From the NCBI RefSeq assembly GCF_023156535.1, contig NZ_JALNMH010000005.1:96275-160274 (forward strand): a stretch of 64,000 bases of DNA, in the 5' to 3' direction. The position numbers and the translations under genes are program-made. This DNA is from Pseudomarimonas salicorniae. GTDB taxonomy: Bacteria > Pseudomonadota > Gammaproteobacteria > Xanthomonadales > Xanthomonadaceae. Within the stretch, counting starts at the first letter, position 1. The number at the start of each line of letters is the position of its first letter. Below are positions 44,901-53,182 of the stretch, piece by piece. The notes beneath the pieces are model-generated. The model did not search any database, was not told the origin of the DNA, and was given only the letters and a program-made list of their open reading frames with translations.

Positions 44901-47450
44901 GACCGCCCCCTGCAGCGCATACGATCAGCGCTTGGCAGTAGCCGCTCTGCTGGCAATCGCTGGCCCGCAAGCCTGCGGTGGATCCGGACCGACAAGGCCC
45001 CCCGCGGAGTTTCCAAGCCCAGGCCCCTTCCCGTGCCGAACGACATTGCCTACGTGCAGTACACAAGCGGCTCGACACGCGCGCCGCGTGGCGTACTGAT
45101 CAGGCACGACATGCTGATGCACAACGCGATCATGTCATCGCGAGACTGTCGTGTGTTTCCGCCCCAGCGCGGACTTGCGTGGCTTCCTTGGTGGCACGAC
45201 CTGATGTTGGTAATCGGCTTCTGCGTGCCGCCGATCCTCGGGACCACCATCGTCTACTTCTCAGCCATCAAGTGGCTTGCCAGGCCCAACTTCTGGTTCG
45301 AGGCCTGCGCGTCCGAGCGCATCAACAACACTGCGGCACCCAACTTTGCGCTGGAACTGATGATCAAGCGTGCTGATGAATCGAAGCTGGCGGGCGTCGA
45401 TCTCACCGGCTTGGTCATCTACTCGGGGGCGGAGCTCTGCCGGCCGGCAACCCACCGAGCTTTTGTCGATCGATTCGGCGAGTTCGGGCTACGCTTCTGG
45501 AACATTCGCAACATTATGGGAATGGCCGAGTGCACGCTGTATCTCTCCGGCGGCCGCGACGGGGACTCCCGCTATACCTCTTTCGAGCGGAATTCGCTTC
45601 GCGAGGATATGCGCGTGGTCGAGGTCTCGCCCGAGCATCCAAACGCGCAGACCCTGATCGCCTGCGGCCCGCCGGTTTCCGCACGCAACGACACCAGCGC
45701 CGTGATCACCGAACTCGCCTCAGGCGCGGTCGCCCCATCCGGCGTGGTTGGTGAACTGTGGATCCGCGGCCCCTCCGTTACCCCCGGGCACATTCGCCCA
45801 GGGACAGAGGACACAACCCGCTTCGCCGTGCCAACGCAAAGGCCGGAGAGCTGGTCGAAGTTTTTCCGAACCGGTGACCTCGCCTTCCTGCACAAGGGCA
45901 TGGTCTACGTCTGTGGCCGGGTCAAGGAGTTGATCATCACCGGCGGTCGCAACCTCGTGCCTATGGATATCGAAGATGTTGTGGGCCGCGCCCATCCGGC
46001 TATCCGCGAAGGCTGCGTCGTCGCCTTCGGCATTGAGGACCAGGGCACCGAGGTGCTCTGCGTGGTTGCCGAGCTCCGCGAAAGCGCATATCGCCGGCGG
46101 CCCTCGGGCGACGCACTTTCCGAGGTCGTAGCTGCAATCGTTCAGGCGGTGGGGCATGCGGTCAACGAGCGCTGCCGCTTCGTCGGTTTAGTCGCGCAGA
46201 GGTCGCTGCCGAAGACCACGTCCGGCAAGCTGCGTCGAGTCGACGTTCGCCAGCGTTTCGCTATGGGTGGGCTGTCGCTGGTAGCTCCGGTTTTTGAGTT
46301 CGATATTGAGCGGACCGAGCGCAGCCCCGCACGCAGGGAGTGTCCTGACTCCTCATCGACAATAATGAAGGCGGCGCGCCCGATCGAGCCGACACAGGCG
46401 GTAACGTGGATAAAGGAGGTGATCGCCGAACTCGTTGGCATCAACTCCGGCACAATCGCGACCCATCAGAGCTTTTCCGATTTTGGGATCGACTCGCTCG
46501 GCGCTGTGGAGGCAATGGTGCTGTTGAGCGATCGCTGTGGCCAGCGCTTCGGTCCATCCGACCTGTTCAACTTCCCGACCATCGACGCATTGGCGACAGC
46601 CATAAGCGCTCGCTCGATCAGCCGTGCCATGTCGACCAACCCCTATGTTGTCTTGAACGACCATCGCGCGGACGGAGAGAAGCTGCTCGACGGTTCGCGT
46701 ACAGTTTTCTGCATGCCACCCGGCGGCGGTCACGTGTTCGCCTATGTCCATCTGGCCCAGCATCTCGCGCCGCGTACGCTGGTCGCCTTCGAGAATCGCA
46801 GCGCCGAGTCGCGGACTCCGATGGACGAACTGGCCCGGCGCTATGCCGAGTCCATACGCACGCTGCAGCCCGAAGGCCCTTGGCACCTGCTGGCGTATTC
46901 GCTGGGTGGCGTACCTGGTGCTCTGGTAGCCGAGGAGCTCGGCCACTGTGATTTGGTGCTCATCGACGGACTCGCCCCTAATCTGGCGTCCTATACCCGT
47001 GGGACCGTGGACCCGTCTGCTCTCGAGAGCACCGCGGCAACCGGGCGCAGAATGGCCGAGCGTGCCGGACAGCTGGTCGTGGAGGATGATGATGCGGCCG
47101 CGATAGTCGAGGCACAGATGGCCTGGGATCTCCACAGCGCATCTCTTGTCAAAGTGGAATCGCTCGATCCAGTGGACAGGGACTCTGAAACCGGCGAGGC
47201 GCGGGGCGTGCACGTCGTGCAACTGCGCGCGCCCGAGCCAGAAGCAGGCATCGAGGGCACCTTGCTGCAAACCTTGCAGAACGACCCGCACCTCGGCTGG
47301 AGCAGCCTCGTCGAGGACTTGGAGAGCCGGGTAATCGCCGGTGGACACTTCAGCGTAGTCGGCCCCGAGCTGGCTGCGGGCACAGCCGTCGAAGTCGCAG
47401 CAGCCTTCGATGCATCACCCCATGCGGAGCGCTCCATCGACTCCGGCTGA
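41916..47450 (+). CDS. Five-domain megaenzyme: P450-like, FAD oxidoreductase, acyl-AMP ligase (FAAL type), ACP, thioesterase
   Basis: An 1844-aa single chain. Residues 1-400 look like a divergent cytochrome P450: a K-helix-like EAFCRTPIVP near 261, IPHGAQV at 293, and a possible haem Cys353 in IYCPAKSL. Residues 427-826 are FAD-binding, with GGGIGG at 434-439, Glu457 and a C-terminal WFGGGLTSFE, as in flavin amine oxidases and fatty-acid isomerases. Residues 870-1455 form an adenylation domain: YTSGSTRAPRGV (1049), WLPWWHDLMLVIGF and APNFALEL as in FAALs, RTGDLAF (1318), and Lys1438 in SLPKTTSGKLRR. Residues 1495-1566 are an acyl carrier protein with Ser1527 in FGIDSLGA. Residues 1590-1830 are a type I thioesterase with Ser1662 in AYSLGG, Asp1684 and His1811. 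I infer loading of a fatty acid on the ACP, oxidation or isomerisation, and release. Confidence 0.85.
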   Translation: MTRPAPVRRAPAERAQYDAWVWRESARCPVFRVSGGGGSERPFVVAGPAAREFIYDRATASREGHGVLYQTEVDRRMIPEIFRAFDMHVSVTDQVEAALPVIRDHFRLWVKRQQVDFQSACRELAFAIGWRSQLGEALPHDHGAKMVWDFLYQPGIREHGAGYSRLAERIGQAVSRAEQGQVHDSAFVVQYLRDERTGRMDREGTIDALIHGLGTTVALVKSFCVLLVELNRSHDTARSNGVLWREALLSDERALASLVTEAFCRTPIVPTMTVSLDRTARGGCPLPLSKTDIPHGAQVQYSVYGENYSESFDWSRWCDDPLDEAQHSATFAGVPHNNGRRDPKTGLPEVIYCPAKSLMHGFSLAFLRELLVGLNWEIQSLPPGPPPPVPLLVTYPDGLLGFASSRTVSLPRRVPPKRHTENCIPPGDRVIVVGGGIGGLVAARELQKCGCRVTVIEAADGVGLGKCETLEIDGQTYNVGAHIVRREGPVQQLAAEVGIGIEPYLGQHQKFGERAGDGTHRDGLELMHAGSMVTSLLADAGAERYGFLGLDAYAANISSWRKHARPFVDFVHPFFHGAGYGSSDKMSSAYLLRFADASRHSLQSPDRTGTPAGGFGRLLRALAADLDVRCGQRVVATQRTIDGVSVQLEDGTRLKADQLFVAANRPLAFLAGDEEETALLSQLRYLPYITGFIRAEGLNRNGFCVTDDPGRPSPVASYTYYNPDSDVLAWWGYAAPGQSDEEFLNASLQQLTAMGARFTRGHEPLFLQRWDYVPHVAPGDLAAGFYERLEARQGLNRTWFGGGLTSFELTDCIVGWTREFIDRVCHEPAPAAERCAEVDPVRRFIDTPLPEDRCDLDAVDRWFDALGAAFPTLLHAFHHHANTQPDGEFIVSLERGRRAWTFREMWEEAGTVATWIEDAGLKAGDRAVLVYPPDSVHFPAALYACFMTGVIAVPVAPPIPLKGDAEGLERFNRIVEDAGAVAALTDSRYYSLTQLDRPLQRIRSALGSSRSAGNRWPASLRWIRTDKAPRGVSKPRPLPVPNDIAYVQYTSGSTRAPRGVLIRHDMLMHNAIMSSRDCRVFPPQRGLAWLPWWHDLMLVIGFCVPPILGTTIVYFSAIKWLARPNFWFEACASERINNTAAPNFALELMIKRADESKLAGVDLTGLVIYSGAELCRPATHRAFVDRFGEFGLRFWNIRNIMGMAECTLYLSGGRDGDSRYTSFERNSLREDMRVVEVSPEHPNAQTLIACGPPVSARNDTSAVITELASGAVAPSGVVGELWIRGPSVTPGHIRPGTEDTTRFAVPTQRPESWSKFFRTGDLAFLHKGMVYVCGRVKELIITGGRNLVPMDIEDVVGRAHPAIREGCVVAFGIEDQGTEVLCVVAELRESAYRRRPSGDALSEVVAAIVQAVGHAVNERCRFVGLVAQRSLPKTTSGKLRRVDVRQRFAMGGLSLVAPVFEFDIERTERSPARRECPDSSSTIMKAARPIEPTQAVTWIKEVIAELVGINSGTIATHQSFSDFGIDSLGAVEAMVLLSDRCGQRFGPSDLFNFPTIDALATAISARSISRAMSTNPYVVLNDHRADGEKLLDGSRTVFCMPPGGGHVFAYVHLAQHLAPRTLVAFENRSAESRTPMDELARRYAESIRTLQPEGPWHLLAYSLGGVPGALVAEELGHCDLVLIDGLAPNLASYTRGTVDPSALESTAATGRRMAERAGQLVVEDDDAAAIVEAQMAWDLHSASLVKVESLDPVDRDSETGEARGVHVVQLRAPEPEAGIEGTLLQTLQNDPHLGWSSLVEDLESRVIAGGHFSVVGPELAAGTAVEVAAAFDASPHAERSIDSG

Positions 47451-47932
47451 GGTCTACGATGAGCTGCTGCGCCTGTCAGTTAGGTTGCGGCTGTTGGGGG
47501 CCCGGGCTTCACGTGCTTTCGTCGAGGGCGACACCGCTGCCAGCCTACCTTCGACAGGGTGCCCAACCCAACCGGCAGCTGCGATGGAGTTTCTCATCTG
47601 GTACGCGTGTGACGACGCATGATTGCGGCGCCGCCGTCGAACGATGTGTGTGCGGATACCTCTTCAAATCGTACGGAACATCTGTAATTGATAAGCAGAC
47701 CGGATCAGCTGCAGTCGTGCACTTGGCCTTTGGTTTGGTCGCGTTGATGGTGGCCATCGTTGATCCTGGCCATCATGGGGTACGTTCAGTCGGGTAGTGC
47801 TGGATACTCACTTTAGGGGCGAATTGAAAACTCGCTTCGGGTCGGAATGCGCCGGTGGACGCAGGTATGTAGCCACGGACGGGCTCCGTAGACCGAGGCC
47901 AGCCGAGAGCGGCTGTTTCGTAATGTTGAGTT
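47451..47932. other. Gap after the megaenzyme
   Basis: The 482 bp up to the palindromic element hold only weak frames (47410-47622 and 47459-47797 on plus) without a recognisable domain. A small coding remnant is possible, but I do not support one. Confidence 0.4.
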
Positions 47933-48311
47933 CGGGCGCGAAGCGGACGTACCGCATAACCCGAATGTAGGAGCCAGCCTGCTGGCGATCGGCACCCCCG
48001 ACCGGACGATCGCCAGCAAGCTGGCTCCTACACACGCAACGGCGTTGCCAGGTCCGGTTGGCGCCGCAAAGCAGGCCCTGCCGTAGTCAAACTGTGGGAG
48101 TGCCCTTGGGCGCGACCGCGGAGGCGCGCTCTGGCCGCGGTCTGTGGAGAACACGCCACGCCGCGGTCGCGCCCATGTGCGCTCCTACAGTCGGGCTTCG
48201 TTGGGCGTCAGCGAAGCCCCGTAGGGTGCGTCTTGGACGCACCGGTACGGGCGTTCGGACGGTACGCGCGGTGCGGCCAGCCGCACCCTATGAGTGTCTT
48301 CCTTGCGCCCG
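47933..48311 (+). repeat. Composite palindromic element, copy 5
   Basis: Starts CGGGCGCGAAG (47933-47943) and ends CCTTGCGCCCG (48301-48311), with modules A (about 47968-48030), B (about 48093-48188) and C (about 48221-48291) in order. The right end has two changes relative to the consensus CTTCGCGCCCG. It lies at the right edge of the lower-GC segment. Confidence 0.85.
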
Positions 48312-48546
48312 AAGTACACATCACCCAGTGCACGTTCTGGGGCGGGATGCAGCGGTCGCGTCGTTGCAGGTTTCGGGTCGGGGTCCAGCCGACAGAGGGC
48401 GGCCGAGATGGGAGGCTCAGTCGCGGGTGGAGTATCCAGAGTGTGCGTTGTGGTGGCGCCTGTTTGCCAACTGCCAGGTCCTTCTGTTGCGGTTGTATGC
48501 TGGCCCGATCGACTGCCGGCTGCTGCATCAGAACTCCTTGGAACAC

Positions 48547-48819
48547 ATGCAAGACAAGAGGGATACGAGAGCCACGTGGCCGGCGATCTGGGCCGGTCCG
48601 GCCCTGTTGCCGCTGGTTGCGGCGGTAGTGATCGATGCCGGCGACAAGCAGGTTCTGGTCTGGCTCGCGGCAATCACCCTGTCGTTGCCCTATCTCGCGG
48701 GCGCGATGCTCGCGTGGCGGACGTGGCACTCGCGTGCCGGGTCGGTCGTAGCTGGATGCGCCGCTGCGGCATTTGCCTACGTCACCCTCATCCTGTTGGC
48801 CGAAATCCTGCTGGGCTGA
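48547..48819 (+). CDS. Small three-helix membrane protein
   Basis: A 90-aa protein with three hydrophobic segments (GPALLPLVAAVVIDAG, VLVWLAAITLSLPYLAGAML, AAFAYVTLILLAEIL). No family is recognised. The ATG at 48547 is the first that gives a compact protein, but its ribosome-binding site is weak. It is isolated, with no close neighbour on the same strand. Confidence 0.5.
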   Translation: MQDKRDTRATWPAIWAGPALLPLVAAVVIDAGDKQVLVWLAAITLSLPYLAGAMLAWRTWHSRAGSVVAGCAAAAFAYVTLILLAEILLG

Positions 48820-49227
48820 GAGTTCGCGATCAGTCATTCGGTCGTGCTTCGCGGATCCAATCCACTGAGGTGCTGTGGACACCTCTGCTCGGCCCGCCAT
48901 CGTTGCACCGGGGAAGCGCCGCAATCCCACCTGCTCCAGCGGAGGTCTGCCATCGCGCCGAACGGCGGTCGGGAAAAGGGTCGAGATGCACGGTGGATTT
49001 GGGCTGCAGTTGCTGCGCTCGGGTCTGCGCAGCAGTAAGCAGGATCGCCGGCGTCCTCGCGGCCGCCCCCTCAGAATCCCCTTACGGCTCGTGGCCGTGG
49101 CCTCGGCTGAGCGGGTGATCGTCTCGGCGGGCGTCGAACTTCCGAGGTCTCGCGAATCGGGGTTTGCTTGACTTACGGCAGCCGGCCACGTAACACGTCG
49201 TTCAGGAATAACGAAGAGCTTCGTATC
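48820..49227. other. Non-coding gap before the M64 peptidase gene
   Basis: I see no gene, hairpin or repeat in these 408 bp. Frames here are short and lack domain signatures. The promoter of the peptidase gene is probably in the last 100 bp. Confidence 0.4.
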
Positions 49228-52200
49228 ATGCGTATCGCCCCTCCCCTGCTTGCGTTCGCGATCCTCTGTCTTGCCCCGTTTCAGTCCGGGGCGCAGCCGC
49301 CGCCCGAGCCGCGGGAGGCGGTCGAGCCGGCAGCCGGGACGGAGTGGATCGGCCCCTTCGCTCCGCGTGGGGACGTCGGCAGGGACCGGCTTGGCGAGGC
49401 GGTATCGAAGCAGGCCTATCGACCCGACCCGCGGATCGAGGACATGCTCGGACGGGCGCTGAGAACGCAGGATGCGCGCTGGATGCAAATCCAGCAGGGG
49501 GCCGATGCCGTCGTCGACCCCGAGTTCCCGCTTCGCTACCTCCACCATGTCGGCTCGGCAGAAAGCGCGATTGAGGTAGTCGAGGCAGGGAAGAGCACGC
49601 AAACGGTGCGGGTCCGGTTCCAGCGCGCGGCCGATGCGGCACCTGTCGCCGCGGTCTGGGTGTTCAACAGCACAATCGGCCGCTTCTTCCAGACCAACAG
49701 CAGCGGCGAGATCAGCTTCGAGTCCGGGCCGGTCGAGCGTTACTCCCTGAGCGTGGCGCCGTCGGCGCCGCTGGCAATGCGCACGCTCTCGCTCGAGATC
49801 GAAGCCGGGCGGACCGACTACACGGTCGCGCTCGAGGACGGCGATCCGCTGACCCTGCGCTACACGCCGCGCAGCGGGGTGCTGTCCTCGGGCTTCTATG
49901 CCTACTACTCGGTGGATGGCGTATCGAACTTCGCGCGCTGGGTGGGGCCGGATGCGGTCGACCGGATCGCGCTGTTGCCCGGCGCCGAAGCCACAACGCG
50001 ACCCGTTCCGCCCTCCCCCCATTACTTCGACACGGTCGCCCACTACATTGGCCAGCAGCGTGGCGAACTCACGCTGCCGCTGGACAAGGGCGTGCTGGTC
50101 GACATCCCGATCGCCGGCACGGGCAGCGCAACGGCCTACCGCGAGCGCTCGGGGCGCTGGTTCAGCGAGGTCCGCGGCAGCGACTTGCTGCGCCTGCTAG
50201 TGGTGCCGGGAGAGCCCATGCGGATCGCCATCCAACCGCCGCCGCCCGGCCTGCCCAAGGTGCTTCGCGGGCAGCGTTTCGATCGCGACCTGCGCATCGA
50301 TCCGGCATTCGATCCCGGCGTCGCGCTCGATCTCGAGTTGCTGGGTACCGAGGGCCAGGCGCAGTCGATGGACGTGTCGGTCAGCGCCCGGGACTTCCAC
50401 AGCCTGCAGCGGCTTGAGTCCGGCGCTCGCATCGCCGTGCCGCACGACGCCGAGGTGGTGATCGAGGCCGGCCCCCGAAGCCGCTCACCCACGCGCCACA
50501 AGGGGCGCTTCGCCGCGCCGGGTGGACTGAGCCTGCGCCTCGCCGAAGAGGGAAAGGTCAGTGGCCGGGTCCTGGCTGGCGACGGGTCGGCCCTCGGCAA
50601 CGTCCGCGTGCAGGCCCTGCAGGCGGGCAGGCTGGTCGCGAGCGACACCAGCGACGGCAGCGGGCGCTATACGCTCACCCTGCCGGTCGGTGAGTACGCG
50701 CTGCATGCCTTTTTCGAGGGTCTGACCGCACCGGTGACGGAGGGCGTAGAGCAGATCGTTTCGATCGGGTCCTCGCCGGCGGAGGTCGATCTCACCCTGC
50801 CCCGACCGGCAACCAGCCTGGTCCTCAACCTGCCATCGAGCTGCCACGGCGCCTACAGCTATCGGGTTCCAATCAGCCTTACCGATGCCTCCGGCAGCGT
50901 GGCGGTGCGACATCTCAGCCCTTCGCCCAACGACGGCTCGGTGCGCGTCGAGCTGGCGCCCGGACGCTATCAGTTCCGTGCCGAGATCCCCGGTTATCCG
51001 GCCTGGGAGGGCACGGCCGAAGTGCCCGCGGCGGGATCGGTGCAGGTCTCGGGCGCGGCGCTGGAGGGTGAGTGCAGACGCTGGACCGGGCAGCTTCTGG
51101 ACGCCGATGGCCAGCCGGTGCCGCAGTCCTTCGTGCGCATGGAGAACGAGGCCCACGAGGTCGTCGCCTGGGCCCGCACCGACGGGCAGGGACATTTCTC
51201 GCTGCCGATCTCACCGGGGTTCGCCTATGGGTTCTCACCGCCCGAGTCCGGCCGCTCGCTGCGCAAGGTGCGCGTCATCGAACGCCGCAGGGCGAGCTTC
51301 GCGGAGGATGTCCGCCTGGAAGGGCTCGACTTTGCCGCCCTGCCACAGCCTCGGAGCGGCCGGCAGCTGATCTACGGCGATGCAGGCGATCCCGATCGCT
51401 TCGATATCGTCTTCATGGCCGAGGGCTATGTCGCCACCCAGGAGCGCTTCGAGGACCGCAACGGCAACGGGCTCTGGGACGGGCTGCTGTTCGCCGACCT
51501 CGATCGCAACGGGCTCTGGGACCGCGGCGAGCCCTACACCCGCTACGGCACGGCAGCGCCGCCCAGCGACAGTCAGTACGGCACGGACATCCGCAGCGGC
51601 AACGAGCCCTTCGAGGACCTCAATGGCGATGGCTACCCGAGCATCGACGATCCGTCGGTGTTCGGGCTCAACATCCGCAACTTCGTGCGCGAGCTGCTTT
51701 CGCTGCCGTTCTGGGCCGAGCGTCGCGACGCCATCAACGCCTGGGCGCTCTGGTATGACTCGGAGCAGGCGGGCATGGACCTGATCGACCGCGAGGGCAA
51801 GCCGATCGAGACGCGCAACACCGCGTTCGGCGCGCGCTGGCTGCAGGACAGGAGCCTTCTCGCCATCGACTACTCCAAGGCGGAAGGGGCGCTGGCGAGG
51901 GACTTCCCGCAGTACGGGCAGCGGGTCGTCCTGCTCAACCAGCCGGTTGCCATGGGCAGGGCCAACGCCTGGATCCTCTACTACGGCGGGCTGCCGGGGG
52001 CGAGCCCGGTGTCGACGGTGGCCAGCCACGAGCTGGGCCATTCACTCGGGCTGCTCGCCGACGAGTACCAGGAGTTCCGTGGCAATCATCTCGGCGTCGA
52101 ATCCGCCGCGCCCAACCTGACCCGGATCCTGGAACCCGACCTGCCGCGCTGGCCGATCACCGCCGCCGGTCCGGGCCCGCATCCGCTGGGGTCACCGGGG

Positions 52201-53127
52201 GATGGCTGGTTCGAGGGAGCCGGCTATTACCAGGGGGGCATCTTCCGACCCAGTCACCAGTCGACCATGCATGGCAACCGGCTGCGCTTCAACGGCCCTT
52301 CGCTGGCCGCGATGAAGCGCGAAGCCTGCGCGAGGCTTGGCGCCTGCGAGCGCTTCCCCGCGCTGCGCAGCGGCGTCTGGTGGCATCCGGACGAGCCGGG
52401 CTGGGGCGTGTTCATCGTCGACCAGGGCGACCAGCTGGCGGCCGCATGGTTCACCTACGCCGAGGATGGCAGACCGACCTGGTTCCTGCTGCCGGCGACC
52501 CCCGAGGCGCCGGGACAGTACCGCGCGCCCGTGCTGAGGTTCAGCGGTACGCCGCTGGCCAGCATCGGTCCGGGCAGCGTCGCCGAGGGCGAGACCGCCG
52601 GCGAGGCCGAACTGCGCTTCGCCGCGGATGGCACCCTCGAGTTCGGCTACCGGGTGGGCGCGGCCCAGCGCGATGTGCGGCTGCAGGGCTTTCCCTTCGC
52701 CGGCGTCGAGCCGACCTGCCGCCCCGAGGGCACGGTCCTCGCCGCAGACAGCGCACACGTAAGCGATGTGTGGTGGAACCCCGATGAAAGCGGATGGGGC
52801 CTGTTCCTTCAGCAGCGCGGCCAGAGCCTGTTTGCCGCCTGGTACACCTATGCGGAGGACGGCTCTCCGGTGTTCCTCGTGGCCACCGCCGAGGGCGACG
52901 GGGAGGTCTTCACCGGGCCGGTGTTCCTGCAGCGGGACGGCACGCCCTTCTCCCGCATCGATGGCCAGCCCGCCAGCCCGGGTGCGGAAAGCGTCGGCGA
53001 GGCCGAGTTCCGCTTCGATAGCGGCCGCAGCGGTCGCTTCAGCTACCGGGTTGGCGACGTGCAGCAGGAGAAGCGGATCGAACGGCTGCAGTTCGGCAGC
53101 GCCGCACCGGTATGCGGTGATCGCTGA
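49228..53127 (+). CDS. Secreted M64-family metallopeptidase with duplicated C-terminal domain
   Basis: A 1299-aa protein with a signal peptide (about 1-22). The N-terminal 700 residues hold several beta-rich domains, including a carboxypeptidase-regulatory-like repeat near 450-540 (SGRVLAGDGSALGNVRVQAL). The peptidase domain begins DRFDIVFMAEGYVATQE and has the zinc motif HELGHSLGLLADEY near residue 933 (HExxHxxG...DEY), typical of M64 (IgA-protease-like). An inserted EF-hand-like stretch, DRNGNGLWDG plus DRNGLWDRGEPY, may bind calcium. Two copies of a beta-rich domain follow (starts near 1049 and 1180: GVWWHPDEPGWG and DVWWNPDESGWG). Extracellular protein degradation is likely. Confidence 0.85.
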   Translation: MRIAPPLLAFAILCLAPFQSGAQPPPEPREAVEPAAGTEWIGPFAPRGDVGRDRLGEAVSKQAYRPDPRIEDMLGRALRTQDARWMQIQQGADAVVDPEFPLRYLHHVGSAESAIEVVEAGKSTQTVRVRFQRAADAAPVAAVWVFNSTIGRFFQTNSSGEISFESGPVERYSLSVAPSAPLAMRTLSLEIEAGRTDYTVALEDGDPLTLRYTPRSGVLSSGFYAYYSVDGVSNFARWVGPDAVDRIALLPGAEATTRPVPPSPHYFDTVAHYIGQQRGELTLPLDKGVLVDIPIAGTGSATAYRERSGRWFSEVRGSDLLRLLVVPGEPMRIAIQPPPPGLPKVLRGQRFDRDLRIDPAFDPGVALDLELLGTEGQAQSMDVSVSARDFHSLQRLESGARIAVPHDAEVVIEAGPRSRSPTRHKGRFAAPGGLSLRLAEEGKVSGRVLAGDGSALGNVRVQALQAGRLVASDTSDGSGRYTLTLPVGEYALHAFFEGLTAPVTEGVEQIVSIGSSPAEVDLTLPRPATSLVLNLPSSCHGAYSYRVPISLTDASGSVAVRHLSPSPNDGSVRVELAPGRYQFRAEIPGYPAWEGTAEVPAAGSVQVSGAALEGECRRWTGQLLDADGQPVPQSFVRMENEAHEVVAWARTDGQGHFSLPISPGFAYGFSPPESGRSLRKVRVIERRRASFAEDVRLEGLDFAALPQPRSGRQLIYGDAGDPDRFDIVFMAEGYVATQERFEDRNGNGLWDGLLFADLDRNGLWDRGEPYTRYGTAAPPSDSQYGTDIRSGNEPFEDLNGDGYPSIDDPSVFGLNIRNFVRELLSLPFWAERRDAINAWALWYDSEQAGMDLIDREGKPIETRNTAFGARWLQDRSLLAIDYSKAEGALARDFPQYGQRVVLLNQPVAMGRANAWILYYGGLPGASPVSTVASHELGHSLGLLADEYQEFRGNHLGVESAAPNLTRILEPDLPRWPITAAGPGPHPLGSPGDGWFEGAGYYQGGIFRPSHQSTMHGNRLRFNGPSLAAMKREACARLGACERFPALRSGVWWHPDEPGWGVFIVDQGDQLAAAWFTYAEDGRPTWFLLPATPEAPGQYRAPVLRFSGTPLASIGPGSVAEGETAGEAELRFAADGTLEFGYRVGAAQRDVRLQGFPFAGVEPTCRPEGTVLAADSAHVSDVWWNPDESGWGLFLQQRGQSLFAAWYTYAEDGSPVFLVATAEGDGEVFTGPVFLQRDGTPFSRIDGQPASPGAESVGEAEFRFDSGRSGRFSYRVGDVQQEKRIERLQFGSAAPVCGDR

Positions 53128-53182
53128 GCGTTGAGGCCGCGCGCCCGACGGTCTATCGGCCAGCCCGCACAGGGCGGCAGCT

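Noticed and set aside
47410-47622. Plus-strand 70-aa frame overlapping the end of the megaenzyme
   Set aside because: No ribosome-binding site of note and no recognisable sequence; could be chance.
37869-48311. Integrated phage, plasmid or ICE
   Set aside because: No integrase, transposase, replication, tail or transfer gene was found, and no flanking tRNA or direct repeat.
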